The notes: generated by a model from the sequence alone, not told the origin. A stretch of 64,000 nt of DNA from JBCAXA01 sp038534295 (GCA_038534295.1 JBCAXA010000003.1:372001-436000); one strand, 5' to 3'; positions 25,291 to 33,456 are shown, numbered from the stretch's first letter. Translations and numbers: made by a program.

Positions 25291-25912
25291 CGGGCAGCCG
25301 TGCGCGCAGTCGCGCCGGCAGCGCGTCGAGATCCTCAGGTTCATCGATATCGACGACCGGGTCCGTTAGGTGCACGCTAAAACCGCTGTCGCGGAGTCGC
25401 TGCTCGGTGATTGCGGCGACGCGATTTGTTGACCAAGGCATGTTGGTAAACAGGGAGCGATCGAAGCGGGTGAGGCCGAGCAGCGCATAGCCGCCGTCGC
25501 GCGCGGGTGTCAGGACCGCGTCAAACGAATTCAAGGTGGTGATCGCTGCGTCGAGCAGCCGTGCCGTGAGCGTCGGCGCGTCGGAGCCGATCAGCAACAC
25601 GCGCTCATAGTTCGCCAGCGCCTGCGCCGCGCAACGCGCCAGTCGGTCGCCCAGATCGCCGCCGCCTTGATCCCATTGATCGATAGGTCCGAGCAACTCG
25701 GTATCGCGCCAGGCGGGGTCCGCGGGCGCTGGGCTCTGCGCGAGGATGATCTGCGTCGCTCGCGTTGCGAGGCACTCATTCAGCGTGTGATCGAGCAACA
25801 CCGCAGCGAGCTCAGCCGCGCCGTCCACACCGAGTGCCGGGATCAGACGGGTTTTCGCGAAGCCCGGCTGCGGTGCTTTGGCAAAAATGACGATCGCGCT
25901 GTGGTCACGCAT
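25280..25912 (-). CDS. TIGR04282/DUF2064 family nucleotidyl/glycosyltransferase
   Basis: A 210-residue protein with a GT-A type fold: IVIFAKAPQPGFAKTRLIPALG at the start, LLIGSDAPTLTARLLD and LTPARDGGYALLGL in the middle, and VVDIDEPEDL at the end. These are the hallmarks of the DUF2064/TIGR04282 family, found next to TIGR04283 glycosyltransferases, some of them in arsenosugar loci. Its ATG overlaps the end of the TIGR04283 gene by 8 bases, so the pair is co-translated. No arsenic methylation gene is in view, so an arsenosugar role is not supported here. Confidence 0.86.
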   Translation of the reverse strand: MRDHSAIVIFAKAPQPGFAKTRLIPALGVDGAAELAAVLLDHTLNECLATRATQIILAQSPAPADPAWRDTELLGPIDQWDQGGGDLGDRLARCAAQALANYERVLLIGSDAPTLTARLLDAAITTLNSFDAVLTPARDGGYALLGLTRFDRSLFTNMPWSTNRVAAITEQRLRDSGFSVHLTDPVVDIDEPEDLDALPARLRARLPVTS

Positions 25913-26594
25913 ACAGTGCTGCCAGTTTCTCGGCCGGTACGCCGCGCCAGTAAGCGAAACGTAACCGCCACATCAGAAAAACGGTTCGCCAGACGCCATT
26001 TGTATCCCAACGACGCCCCGACGTAATGGCGGGCTGGGCGATGCATACCGGCCAGCGAATCTTGCGCAGTCGCCGGCTAATCTCGACGTCTTCCATCAGC
26101 GGTTGGTCCGGAAAGCAACCGACCGACTCAAATGCATCGCGACGAACGAAGATGGCCTGGTCGCCCGTCGCATGACCGCCGCGACGCGAGCGCCAATTGA
26201 TCATCGCAGCGATCAGCGGAAACCAAACGCTTTTGCCGTCGATGCGAATATCGAAACGGCCCCATACGGCGCCGGCGGTGACTGCCTCGCGGACGAGCGC
26301 TATTGCGTCGTCCGGTAGACGCGTATCGGCGTGCAAAAACACAAGGACCGATGCGTCGGTTTGTTTGGCGCCGGCGTTCATTTGCACGGCCCGTCCGCGA
26401 CGTGAGTCAAGCACAGGTAAGCCGGCCGCTCTGAAGGTATCCGCTGTTCCGTCGCTACTCGTGCCGTCGACGACGATGACATCGATGTCTGCCGACTGCA
26501 TGAGGCTGCGCAAAGAATCGGCCACCGCCTGCGCGATCGCCGCTTCGTTGTAGACGGGAACAATGACCGCAACGGTCAGTGGCTCGGTGATCAA
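25905..26594 (-). CDS. TIGR04283 family glycosyltransferase 2
   Basis: A 229-residue GT2 enzyme: VAVIVPVYNEAAIAQAVADS, VVDGTSSDGTAD, RGRAVQMNAGA, LVFLHADTRLPDDA, GDQAIFVRRDAFESVGGF-like stretch and PLMEDVEISRRLR. This fits TIGR04283. No ATG precedes the domain; the likely start is the TTG at 26594, which overlaps the TGA of the DUF547 gene (TTGA). It is in a three-gene set with DUF547 and TIGR04282. The sugar acceptor is unknown. Confidence 0.84.
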   Translation of the reverse strand: MITEPLTVAVIVPVYNEAAIAQAVADSLRSLMQSADIDVIVVDGTSSDGTADTFRAAGLPVLDSRRGRAVQMNAGAKQTDASVLVFLHADTRLPDDAIALVREAVTAGAVWGRFDIRIDGKSVWFPLIAAMINWRSRRGGHATGDQAIFVRRDAFESVGCFPDQPLMEDVEISRRLRKIRWPVCIAQPAITSGRRWDTNGVWRTVFLMWRLRFAYWRGVPAEKLAALYA

Positions 26595-27409
26595 ATATCG
26601 TTCAGAGACCAGTCGTAACTCAAGAATCGGATGCTGACTTTGCCAGCATTGAGGCGATCCGTCGTTGCGCTGTCGAGGTCGAGCGCATCGGCGTATCGAG
26701 CCAAAAATTGTCCGAGCGAGTCGGCCCCCTGCCAGCCTTTTTCGAAGTCGCCACGATACCACTTGAAGATCGAGGAGACTTCCAGTTTGTTATCGTTCAG
26801 GCGGTTGCGGCTGCGGTCGCGCAGGAATCGTTGGGTGGCATCGTCGAGCTGCTGGTCGATTTTGCTGCCGACGAACGCCTCTTCGGCCAGCGCCGGACAC
26901 CCGACGCTCGCGCAGTTGACGGCGAAGTGGATACGCGGTTCGTTGTAGCGTCCCGATCCGCGAATCAGCGTGTGCTCAACGTGATCGAGCGAGACTTTGT
27001 CGCCGAACAGATTGACGATCTCTTTTTTCCATGGCGATGAAAAAATCGAACCGAGATCGCGGATCGAATCCAAGTCCGGGTACTCCGTGAGGATCAGCTC
27101 GACCGTCCATGCGTTGTATACATTGATCAGAAAAGCCAGCTGATCGTTCTTGGCCCAGCCATCGAACGTCGACTTATCCACCGATGCAAGTGCGTTCAAA
27201 TAATCGCCGAGCGCCGCACGTTCCTTGGCAAAGCCGGCATAATCGGCGGCCGTCGCGTTTCCGTCGCCGATCGCAACGACGTGCTCGGTCAGCAAGCGAT
27301 CCCAATCGCCATGATCGAAACCCTGGCTGTAGGCGGATTGCAGCGTTAGAACGCTCATCATGACGGCCAGGATCGCTTGCCAGCCGAATTTTGTCGTCGC
27401 ATTGAACAT
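26591..27409 (-). CDS. DUF547 domain exported protein
   Basis: A 272-residue protein with a signal peptide ending near QSAYSQG and a DUF547 domain: LAFLINVYNAWTVELIL, DHVEHTLIRG, RIHFAVNCASVGCPAL and ASSIFKWY-like EVSSIFKWYRGDF. The Cys pair in NCASVGC is conserved in the family; activity is unknown. It is followed with a 4-nt overlap by the TIGR04283 gene, an association also seen elsewhere, which suggests a shared envelope pathway. Confidence 0.86.
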   Translation of the reverse strand: MFNATTKFGWQAILAVMMSVLTLQSAYSQGFDHGDWDRLLTEHVVAIGDGNATAADYAGFAKERAALGDYLNALASVDKSTFDGWAKNDQLAFLINVYNAWTVELILTEYPDLDSIRDLGSIFSSPWKKEIVNLFGDKVSLDHVEHTLIRGSGRYNEPRIHFAVNCASVGCPALAEEAFVGSKIDQQLDDATQRFLRDRSRNRLNDNKLEVSSIFKWYRGDFEKGWQGADSLGQFLARYADALDLDSATTDRLNAGKVSIRFLSYDWSLNDI

Positions 27410-27547
27410 GGGAGGTCCGAATTTGTTTGGCTTGCGTCAATAGACCCAAGCGAACCCGAATTTATTTCCACGTGTCATAAGCCTGTCGGTCGGCGCCGTT
27501 TCGCGCTACTTTGGCGCCGATTTGACCCTTATTAAGGAGAAGAACGC

Positions 27548-28408
27548 GTGAACGAGGCTCGCATCGGCATCATTGGCGGCAGTGGCCTGTATCAGCTCGA
27601 TGGACTGACGTCGCAGCGCGAGCTGGCAGTGACGACGCCCTACGGTGAGCCGTCAGACGTTTTACGCTTCGGTGAGCTGGCCGGCGTTCCGCTGGTCTTC
27701 CTAGCGCGCCACGGTCAGGGTCATCGGCTACTGCCGTCGGAGGTACCGTACCGCGCCAACGTCTTCGCGCTGAAGTCGGTTGGCGTGCGTTACGTTATTT
27801 CGGTATCCGCCGTTGGTTCCTTGGCAGAAGCCATCCGCCCGCGCGACATTGTGCTGCCGGATCAGTTTATCGATCTGACGCGGCGTCGCGAGAGTACGTT
27901 CTTCGGCGACGGTATCGTCGCTCATGTTTCGATGGCCGACCCGACGTCGTCCGCCGTGCGTGAGGTGCTTGCCGACGCGCACGGTCGGCACGCCGGCGAA
28001 TCGACGTGCCATATTGGCGGCGCCTACCTGTGTATAGAGGGACCGCAGTTTTCGAGCCGCGCAGAATCGGAGCGTTATCGACAGATGCGCGCCAGCGTCA
28101 TCGGCATGACCAACATGCCCGAGGCAAAACTCGCCCGCGAGGCGCAAATCGCGTACGCCACGTTAGCGCTCGTTACGGACTATGACTGTTGGAATCCTCG
28201 CGAGGCCGCCGTCGATGCCACATCGGCGCTCGAGAACATGGCACACAACGTGGCATTGGCCCAGAAAATCGTCGCGGACGCGGCGACCGCGCTTGGTGAG
28301 GCGCAAACGACGTGTCCTAGCCACCGCGCGCTCGAGTTTGCCGTCGTTACGGACCGGGCCGCACTCGATGAAGCGCGCCGGGCGCGCCTCGACGTGCTGA
28401 CGCGTTGA
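27548..28408 (+). CDS. mtnP: Methylthioadenosine phosphorylase family
   Basis: A 286-residue phosphorylase that cleaves methylthioadenosine (or a related purine nucleoside) to adenine and a pentose-1-phosphate. GIIGGSGLYQ, FLARHGQGHRLLPSEVPYRAN, CIEGPQFSSRAESERYR, GMTNMPEAKLAREA and VTDYDCWN match the MTAP/PNP fold, with the TNMPEA and TDYDCW signature closer to MTAP than to PNP. A strong AAGGAG precedes the GTG start. Its adenine product fits the adenine deaminase gene at 48097. Confidence 0.9.
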   Translation: MNEARIGIIGGSGLYQLDGLTSQRELAVTTPYGEPSDVLRFGELAGVPLVFLARHGQGHRLLPSEVPYRANVFALKSVGVRYVISVSAVGSLAEAIRPRDIVLPDQFIDLTRRRESTFFGDGIVAHVSMADPTSSAVREVLADAHGRHAGESTCHIGGAYLCIEGPQFSSRAESERYRQMRASVIGMTNMPEAKLAREAQIAYATLALVTDYDCWNPREAAVDATSALENMAHNVALAQKIVADAATALGEAQTTCPSHRALEFAVVTDRAALDEARRARLDVLTR

Positions 28409-28409
28409 A

Positions 28410-28853
28410 TCAGGATCCGCCGCTAAACGATCGGGCTAGCATGACAGACACCAAGACGGCGGCAGGTACGGTCGGAAAGCCGTAGAACAGCAGCAGGACA
28501 GCAATTAACGCGCTACCGCGCCACAGGCTGTCGAACGACGTTTGCGCGGTGCCGGCAAGCATGCCTAGCAGCGTACTCGCAAAGCCGGCCAGCAACGGTG
28601 CGAGTATCAGTACAACAAGCGGTATCCAAATCGCCGCGACCCAGCCGAGCCGGCCATCGTAAAAACGACCTAGTAAGCCACCGAGAAACCCGAACGCCGC
28701 GATAGAAAACGCGTAAATCGTGTATTCAACCCACGTACGTTTGAAATCGGCTTGGGTTTGAATCTCGATAAAGACGATGCCGACGATACTCGCCGCCGCG
28801 TATCCCAGTGCAGCGCCCCAGCGAAAATCGATACCGGCTGCGAAAGCGCCCAT
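28410..28853 (-). CDS. Four-helix membrane protein, unknown
   Basis: A 147-residue integral membrane protein with hydrophobic segments at about 10-30, 45-62, 68-92 and 108-135, and a repeated Gly-rich helix pattern. No motif points to transport or catalysis. It converges on mtnP with a 1-bp gap and is followed downstream of the ABM-fold lipoprotein gene on the same strand. Confidence 0.55.
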   Translation of the reverse strand: MGAFAAGIDFRWGAALGYAAASIVGIVFIEIQTQADFKRTWVEYTIYAFSIAAFGFLGGLLGRFYDGRLGWVAAIWIPLVVLILAPLLAGFASTLLGMLAGTAQTSFDSLWRGSALIAVLLLFYGFPTVPAAVLVSVMLARSFSGGS

Positions 28854-28889
28854 CGCACCAGTATAGCGACGCGTTCGGCTAAGACGGTG

Positions 28890-29408
28890 CTAGCGGTAGC
28901 TGCGCCCTTCCGCCGCGAGCAGCTCAAGCGCCCGCGGCCACGCCAGCGGCAATTCATCGCAAGCGACGGTCAGTCGCGCGAACGCGGCGTCGCGCATCGT
29001 CCAGGCCGCCTCATGGATGGCGCTGAGATGGGCATCGCCGTCAACGAAACGCGCCATATGCTCCTCATCCACCCAGACACTCATCGTCCAGGCCTCGTTG
29101 CCAAATACTTGGCGGCGCTTCGAATAACCGACGAAGCCAGGTTGCGTCGCCAGCGTTTCTTCAACGCTGCCAACATACGACCAGAAAACGTCGCGGGTGC
29201 GTAGGGACGGGTTGTAGCGGGCATGAGTCACGGCAACGGTGACCGTCTCGCAATCCGCTGCAGTGTCCTTGAAGTCATCGGCAAAGCGAAACGGCGTCGC
29301 AACGCTGCAAGCGCTGAGCCAGCCGACCAGCATTAGCCCACCACCCAGTCGCAGTGACTGGCCGATGCGTCGTCGCAATCGGATTGCTGCGCGATCATGG
29401 CGCTGCAT
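28890..29408 (-). CDS. Lipoprotein with dimeric alpha-beta barrel (ABM-like) domain
   Basis: A 172-residue protein with a signal sequence ending LVGWLSAC (lipid-attachment Cys) and a body (VTVAVTHARYNP, LATQPGFVGYSKRRQVFGNEAWTMSVWVDEEHMARFV) that looks like an antibiotic biosynthesis monooxygenase/heme-degrading-type ferredoxin fold. Such domains occur in small oxygenases and in sensing proteins; no heme ligand is evident. It overlaps the preceding SRPBCC lipoprotein gene by 14 bases, so the two are co-translated. Confidence 0.6.
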   Translation of the reverse strand: MQRHDRAAIRLRRRIGQSLRLGGGLMLVGWLSACSVATPFRFADDFKDTAADCETVTVAVTHARYNPSLRTRDVFWSYVGSVEETLATQPGFVGYSKRRQVFGNEAWTMSVWVDEEHMARFVDGDAHLSAIHEAAWTMRDAAFARLTVACDELPLAWPRALELLAAEGRSYR

Positions 29409-29985
29409 GGGCCTGCATCCGCTGTTCGGCGCGCGTCTTAATGGCGGCCAGCCACTCAGCGTGAAAATTGCTCAGTCGGTTCGGCAAGAACCAGCGCTGC
29501 ATGACAGCCAAAAATCCGTGCTGCGCTTCGTCGGTCACCAATCGGCACCCGGTTTCCGTGGGGACGAGCAACCAGGCGTGATAGCCGCGAATGACCCGTT
29601 TACGCGATTCCCAGCTAAGCCGTGTGTACGGCTCGAAGGTGTCGATTTCACTCGCGAAATTCAGGCCCATCGTCCGCCAGTGAAACACCGCTTCGGCATC
29701 GAGCGTGCCGGTCGGGCTGTTCTCCACGCTGACGTCGCTGGCGCCTGAGTACCAGTCCGGCCAGCTCGCAGCCTCGACAATGACGGACCAAACGACCTCT
29801 GGACTCGCGGCAATGTCGATTTCGTGGTGCAGGTAAAACGCGGCGTCTGCCGGGGTGTAGTCGGCTGGCCAATCGATGGCGTCAGCGTACGGTTCGCCGG
29901 CAGCGAGGTGCGAGCTCATTGAGCTGCAACCCGCCGCCAACGAGCACAACAAGACCAGTGGGAGGACAGCACGTGCGGTAAGCAT
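29395..29985 (-). CDS. SRPBCC-fold lipoprotein
   Basis: A 196-residue protein with a lipobox (LCSLAAGC) and a START/SRPBCC-type domain (FYLHHEIDIAASPEVVWSVIVEAASWPDWYSGA, TRLSWESRKRVIRGYHAWLLVPTETGCRL). Such lipid-anchored hydrophobic-ligand binders are unusual compared with cytoplasmic SRPBCC proteins. It diverges from the HxlR regulator gene with an inverted repeat between them and is likely controlled by it. Confidence 0.8.
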   Translation of the reverse strand: MLTARAVLPLVLLCSLAAGCSSMSSHLAAGEPYADAIDWPADYTPADAAFYLHHEIDIAASPEVVWSVIVEAASWPDWYSGASDVSVENSPTGTLDAEAVFHWRTMGLNFASEIDTFEPYTRLSWESRKRVIRGYHAWLLVPTETGCRLVTDEAQHGFLAVMQRWFLPNRLSNFHAEWLAAIKTRAEQRMQAHAAP

Positions 29986-30006
29986 GGTAGGGATTCCGGC
30001 TTTTTG

Positions 30007-30023
30007 AGTTTCAAAATGAAACT
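30007..30023. promoter_or_regulatory. Candidate HxlR operator
   Basis: Perfect inverted repeat AGTTTCA-AAA-TGAAACT in the 85-bp divergent gap between the SRPBCC lipoprotein gene and the HxlR regulator gene. Its position, just upstream of the lipoprotein start (22 bp), fits binding by a dimeric winged-helix regulator. Confidence 0.6.
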
Positions 30024-30070
30024 GACTATGCCCAATTGAGTTCTATCATGCAACGGACTACCATTACCCT

Positions 30071-30589
30071 ATGAAAAGAGCCTCTTTTGCCGACAAACCG
30101 TGCTCGATCGCACGGTCGTTAGACGTGCTGGGCGACTGGTGGAACCCTTTGATTCTGCGTGAATGTCTTTATGGCGTAACGCGTTTCGACGAGATCCAGC
30201 GCTGGCTCGGGATCGGACGCAACATCTTGACTACCCGGTTGAGCCAGCTGATCGACGCCGGCCTCCTTGAAAAAGTGCCGTACTCCGATACGCCGCGGCG
30301 CTACGAATATCGCTTGACCGACCGCGGCTACGATGCCGCGCTCGTACTCGTTGCGATGATGCAGTACGGCGAACGCTGGCATTTCCCACGCGGTGAGGTG
30401 CCCATCCAGCTGTACGACCGACGCACCCATGAGCCGGTCAAAGCGATGCTCGTCGATGCCACATCCGGCGAGCCGATCAACGTGCGCGAACTCTACGCAG
30501 GTCCCGGACCCGCCTTTCCCCCCGCGGACAGCGTCCGCCGCGACCGCTTTCGCGAGTACTTCCAACACCACGACAAAGCCGCCGATTAA
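30071..30589 (+). CDS. HxlR family transcriptional regulator
   Basis: A 172-residue winged-helix protein of the HxlR/MarR-like type: CSIARSLDVLGDWWNPLILRECLYG, then FDEIQRWLGIGRNILTTRLSQLIDAGLLEKVPY and the wing RRYEYRLTDRGYD. The conserved Cys11 in the opening segment may sense redox or electrophiles in some members. The C-terminal part (110-172) is longer than usual. It is divergent from the SRPBCC/ABM lipoprotein genes, which it probably represses through the AGTTTCA palindrome. Confidence 0.9.
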   Translation: MKRASFADKPCSIARSLDVLGDWWNPLILRECLYGVTRFDEIQRWLGIGRNILTTRLSQLIDAGLLEKVPYSDTPRRYEYRLTDRGYDAALVLVAMMQYGERWHFPRGEVPIQLYDRRTHEPVKAMLVDATSGEPINVRELYAGPGPAFPPADSVRRDRFREYFQHHDKAAD

Positions 30590-30640
30590 CGCTCGCCGAG
30601 CGCGCTCGGGCAGAGTTGAAATTCGACTCAATAAGTAATA

Positions 30641-30656
30641 AAGTAATTACATACTT
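30641..30656. promoter_or_regulatory. Candidate ArsR operator
   Basis: An imperfect dyad AAGTA-6-TACTT (30641-30645 and 30652-30656), inside a longer TAAGTA/TACTTA pair, sits in a very AT-rich stretch 31 bp before the ArsR gene start. It is the likely autoregulatory site and overlaps the probable promoter. Confidence 0.5.
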
Positions 30657-30686
30657 ACTAAAAGAGCTGCGCGGCACATTCGCGGA

Positions 30687-31031
30687 ATGATTAGCAACGA
30701 AAGCATGGATGATGTCTTCCACGCGTTGGCTCACCAGACGCGCCGGGCGATTCTCGACCTGGTCCGCGATCGCCCGGGCCAATCCGTTGGCGAGCTTGCG
30801 CGTTCTTTCGATGTCAGCCGCATCGCCGTGATGAATCATTTGGCGGTACTCGAGCGGGCCGGCCTGATCATTAGCGAAAAAGACGGTCGATCGCGCCGTC
30901 TGTACCTGAATGCCGCGCCGATTCAGCTCATTCACGATCGCTGGCTAAACGACTTTTCGGGTCACTGGGCCGGCAAATTAACGGCGATCAAATACGCCGC
31001 CGAACAGGCGGCGCAACGGGAGGAGGACTGA
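30687..31031 (+). CDS. ArsR family transcriptional regulator
   Basis: A 114-residue winged-helix repressor: DDVFHALAHQTRRAILDLVRD, QSVGELARSFDVSRIAVMNHLAVLERAGLI and the wing KDGRSRRLYLNAAPI. It has no metal-binding Cys motif, as usual for ArsR proteins paired with SRPBCC (AHSA1) genes. The SRPBCC gene starts 3 bp after its stop and shares its ribosome site GGGAGGA with the regulator's tail. An internal ATG at 30705 is an alternative start. Confidence 0.88.
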   Translation: MISNESMDDVFHALAHQTRRAILDLVRDRPGQSVGELARSFDVSRIAVMNHLAVLERAGLIISEKDGRSRRLYLNAAPIQLIHDRWLNDFSGHWAGKLTAIKYAAEQAAQREED

Positions 31032-31033
31032 GC

Positions 31034-31600
31034 ATGGCTGAGGGACTCACGATGGAAGAACAACAAACCACCGCCGACAAGTCGGTTTATCGCGTCCTGA
31101 TTAACGCACCGATCGACAAAGTCTGGGCAGAACTCGTCAAAGTCGACGACGTGCTGCCGTTCTTCTTTGGCACCGTGTGCAGAACCCCGAACGGTCGAAT
31201 CGAAGTGGGCGGGCCGATGGCAATGCGCACGCCCAACGGCATGTACACCGCCGTTGTTGGCAAGGTGCTCGAGTTTGATCCACCGCGGCGCTACTCACAT
31301 ACGCTGATGTTTACGCAATACAGCGACGATCCGTCGGTGATTACGTACGACCTCAAAGAAGTCGATGGCGGCACCGAGTTTACGCTGACGCAAACGAATA
31401 TCCCGGTTGGTACCAAGTCTGCAAAAAGCATGGTCGATGGTGCCGCGCTGATTGCCAACACGCTGAAGGCAGTTGTGGAAACCGGCAAACCGACGTTCGG
31501 CACGCGGATAATTCTCGGCATGATTCGGTTGATGCAGCCGCTGACACCGAAGCAATGCCGCAGCGAGCATTGGACGTTTGAGCGCATCGACAATCTCTAA
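31034..31600 (+). CDS. SRPBCC (AHSA1-like) domain protein
   Basis: A 188-residue cytoplasmic START-like protein (VYRVLINAPIDKVWAELVKVDDVLPFFFG, PPRRYSHTLMFTQYSDDPSVITYDL, GGTEFTLTQTN). It binds an unknown hydrophobic ligand by family expectation. It follows the ArsR gene and precedes a DUF4287/DUF5655 gene at 18 bp, an operon commonly seen for these three. Confidence 0.85.
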   Translation: MAEGLTMEEQQTTADKSVYRVLINAPIDKVWAELVKVDDVLPFFFGTVCRTPNGRIEVGGPMAMRTPNGMYTAVVGKVLEFDPPRRYSHTLMFTQYSDDPSVITYDLKEVDGGTEFTLTQTNIPVGTKSAKSMVDGAALIANTLKAVVETGKPTFGTRIILGMIRLMQPLTPKQCRSEHWTFERIDNL

Positions 31601-31618
31601 TTGGCCCGGGAGAAAACC

Positions 31619-32173
31619 ATGCCCGCGACACCGGACAAACAGTTGGCAACCATGCTGGCAAACATGCAGGAAAAGACCGGCAAGTCGCTCGAGCAATGGC
31701 TAAAGCTGCTCGGCAAACAGACGTTCGAGAAGCACGGCGAAATCGTCAAGCACCTAAAAGCCGAACACGCCGTCACGCATGGATTTGCGAATCTAATTGC
31801 GCACCAAGCGCTGAATCCCAGCGGCGCTAACGATGATCTCATCCAAGCGCAGTACGCAGGCGCCAAAGCGCCGCTGCGGCCGATCCTCGACGCGATTCTC
31901 GAGCACGTGCAAGGTTTTGGCGGCGATGTTGAGGTTGCCCCGAAGAAAACCTCGGTGAGTTTGCGACGCTCGAAGCAGTTTGCGTTGGTGCAGCCTTCAA
32001 CAAAAACGCGGGTCGACGTCGGGATCAACCTCAAAGGCGTCGCGGCCGAGGGACGATTGGAAGCCTCCGGCAGCTTCAGCGCTATGGTGAGTCATCGCGT
32101 TCGACTCGGCGACGTCAGTGAGGTCGATGCAGAGTTAGTCGGCTGGCTGCACGATGCCTACGAGCGCGCCTGA
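31619..32173 (+). CDS. DUF4287/DUF5655 protein
   Basis: A 184-residue protein: an N-terminal DUF4287 part (LATMLANMQEKTGKSLEQWLKLL and LKAEHAVTHGFANLIAH) and a C-terminal DUF5655 part (KTSVSLRRSKQFALVQPSTKTRVDVGINLKG). The ATG at 31619 follows CGGGAGAAAACC at normal distance; a TTG at 31601 is less likely. Function is unknown. It is third in the ArsR-SRPBCC operon and converges on the second ArsR gene. Confidence 0.82.
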   Translation: MPATPDKQLATMLANMQEKTGKSLEQWLKLLGKQTFEKHGEIVKHLKAEHAVTHGFANLIAHQALNPSGANDDLIQAQYAGAKAPLRPILDAILEHVQGFGGDVEVAPKKTSVSLRRSKQFALVQPSTKTRVDVGINLKGVAAEGRLEASGSFSAMVSHRVRLGDVSEVDAELVGWLHDAYERA

Positions 32174-32176
32174 GGC

Positions 32177-32509
32177 TCACTGATCCTCGACGTGCTGACG
32201 CAGCCGCTCGAGCGCTTGATCCCATTGGCCGGAGATTCGCTCGAGATAGCCGGCCGCCTCGCGCAGCGCGCCCGGTTCGGCGAGAAACCGCGTTTCCCGT
32301 CCGCTACGAGCCGAGCGCGCCAGGCCGGCACGTTCGAGTGCACGGAGGTGTTTGGTCACTCCTTGGCGGGTCAAAGGCAAGTCGCCAGCCAATTCGGTGA
32401 TCGACCGCGACTGCGACGCGTCGAGTTTCAGAAGCAGCGCCTGGCGATTCGCATCTGCAAGGGCCGCAAAGACGTCGATAAATTGCGCCGTCGTGGCTTC
32501 AGTTTTCAT
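32177..32509 (-). CDS. ArsR family transcriptional regulator
   Basis: A 110-residue winged-helix protein (FIDVFAALADANRQALLLKL, RSITELAGDLPLTRQGVTKHLRALERAGL, RSGRETRFLAEP). It lacks metal-binding cysteines. Its ATG overlaps the end of the upstream SRPBCC gene by 11 bases. The two GCAACCTNNAGGTTGC-type dyads upstream of that gene are its likely autoregulatory sites. Confidence 0.88.
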   Translation of the reverse strand: MKTEATTAQFIDVFAALADANRQALLLKLDASQSRSITELAGDLPLTRQGVTKHLRALERAGLARSARSGRETRFLAEPGALREAAGYLERISGQWDQALERLRQHVEDQ

Positions 32510-32951
32510 CAAAGTAGCGTACGAGATTATCCGCTTGGAATGCCCAGCCTTTTGTGTTGCCCGCGAACGCCGCCGCGCGCCTCGCCGGGTCCACAAGCGC
32601 ATCGAAACCGCTTTCGACTATCGTGACTTCGGTCCCCGTATCGGTCGGCCGAAGGGTGAACTCAACGGTGGTCATCGGCTCGCTCGAGTAATCGAGCGTG
32701 GGGTCATCGGCGGAGGGCTGCCAGCGAAACACCAGTCGGTTCGGCGCCTCCACGGCGACGACCTCGATGAACCAGCGTACTCGACCGCAGCTCTGCGAAT
32801 TCATCGTGGCATAGGATCGGCTGCCGGCCACGAAGGGCGACTCGAAATCGGCCTGAAACCATTGGCTGAACTCGGTCGAATCGGAGATCGCGCGCCACAC
32901 GCGGTCGATCGGTGCTCGCAGCTCGATTACTTTCTTAATCGCATCTGTCAT
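32499..32951 (-). CDS. SRPBCC (AHSA1-like) domain protein
   Basis: A 150-residue START-like protein (VIELRAPIDRVWRAISDSTEFSQWFQADF, VEAPNRLVFRWQP, VEFTLRPTDTGTEVTIVESGF). Start at ATG 32951 has AGAG upstream; a longer frame reading back to 33029 runs through the operators and is not used. It is the first gene of an SRPBCC-ArsR operon that diverges from a cupin gene. Ligand unknown. Confidence 0.87.
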   Translation of the reverse strand: MTDAIKKVIELRAPIDRVWRAISDSTEFSQWFQADFESPFVAGSRSYATMNSQSCGRVRWFIEVVAVEAPNRLVFRWQPSADDPTLDYSSEPMTTVEFTLRPTDTGTEVTIVESGFDALVDPARRAAAFAGNTKGWAFQADNLVRYFDEN

Positions 32952-32965
32952 AACAGTCTCTTTAG

Positions 32966-33027
32966 GCAACCTAAAGGTTGCGTATGAGGTTGTCACAGCC
33001 TCTTTCGAAAAGCAACTCTTAGGTTGC
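32966..33027. promoter_or_regulatory. Twin ArsR operators
   Basis: GCAACCTAAAGGTTGC (32966-32981), a perfect palindrome, and GCAACTCTTAGGTTGC (33012-33027), with 5-bp arms around a 6-bp core, lie 46 bp apart centre to centre in the divergent gap between the SRPBCC-ArsR operon and a cupin gene. They fit binding of the ArsR dimer encoded downstream, perhaps controlling both directions. Confidence 0.7.
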
Positions 33028-33063
33028 ATATTTTATTCGCCCCTTGGCACAGAGAACAAACCC

Positions 33064-33456
33064 ATGACTAACGTGCATCAACTGCCTCAGACGTTCGCAT
33101 TGCTGACACCGGCGCTGGGAATTCATCCAGAAGCCTGCGACGCGGGTCTGTACGAACGACTGGACCGCAACTACGACGACTGCAAAGGCGCAACACTGGT
33201 TAGTTGTCACGCCTTCAGTGAAGACTGGGGCATGTGGGAGCTGCATCCACACGGCGACGAGCTGGTCATGCTGCTCGACGGTCACGTAACACTCGTGCTG
33301 CGCCAGGACGACGGCGACAAAGAGGTAACGCTCACGGAGCCGCTGTCTTATGTGATTGTGCCGAAAAACACCTGGCACACGGCACGCACCAAAGTGGCCA
33401 CGCGAATGGTGTTCGTGACGCCGGGAGAGGGCACGCGAAACGAGGTTTTTGATTAA
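33064..33456 (+). CDS. Cupin-domain protein
   Basis: A 130-residue single-domain cupin: WGMWELHPHGDELVMLLDGHVTLVL is cupin motif 1 (with H-x-H and Glu) and YVIVPKNTWHTARTK is motif 2. These residues would bind one metal ion. The ATG is downstream of the twin ArsR operators, so its expression may follow that regulator. Substrate unknown; a small dioxygenase or isomerase is possible. Confidence 0.82.
   Translation: MTNVHQLPQTFALLTPALGIHPEACDAGLYERLDRNYDDCKGATLVSCHAFSEDWGMWELHPHGDELVMLLDGHVTLVLRQDDGDKEVTLTEPLSYVIVPKNTWHTARTKVATRMVFVTPGEGTRNEVFD

Noticed and set aside
25280..26594. Arsenosugar biosynthesis operon
   Set aside because: Only the two accessory glycosyltransferase families are present; no arsenic methyltransferase or radical SAM gene is seen in the window.
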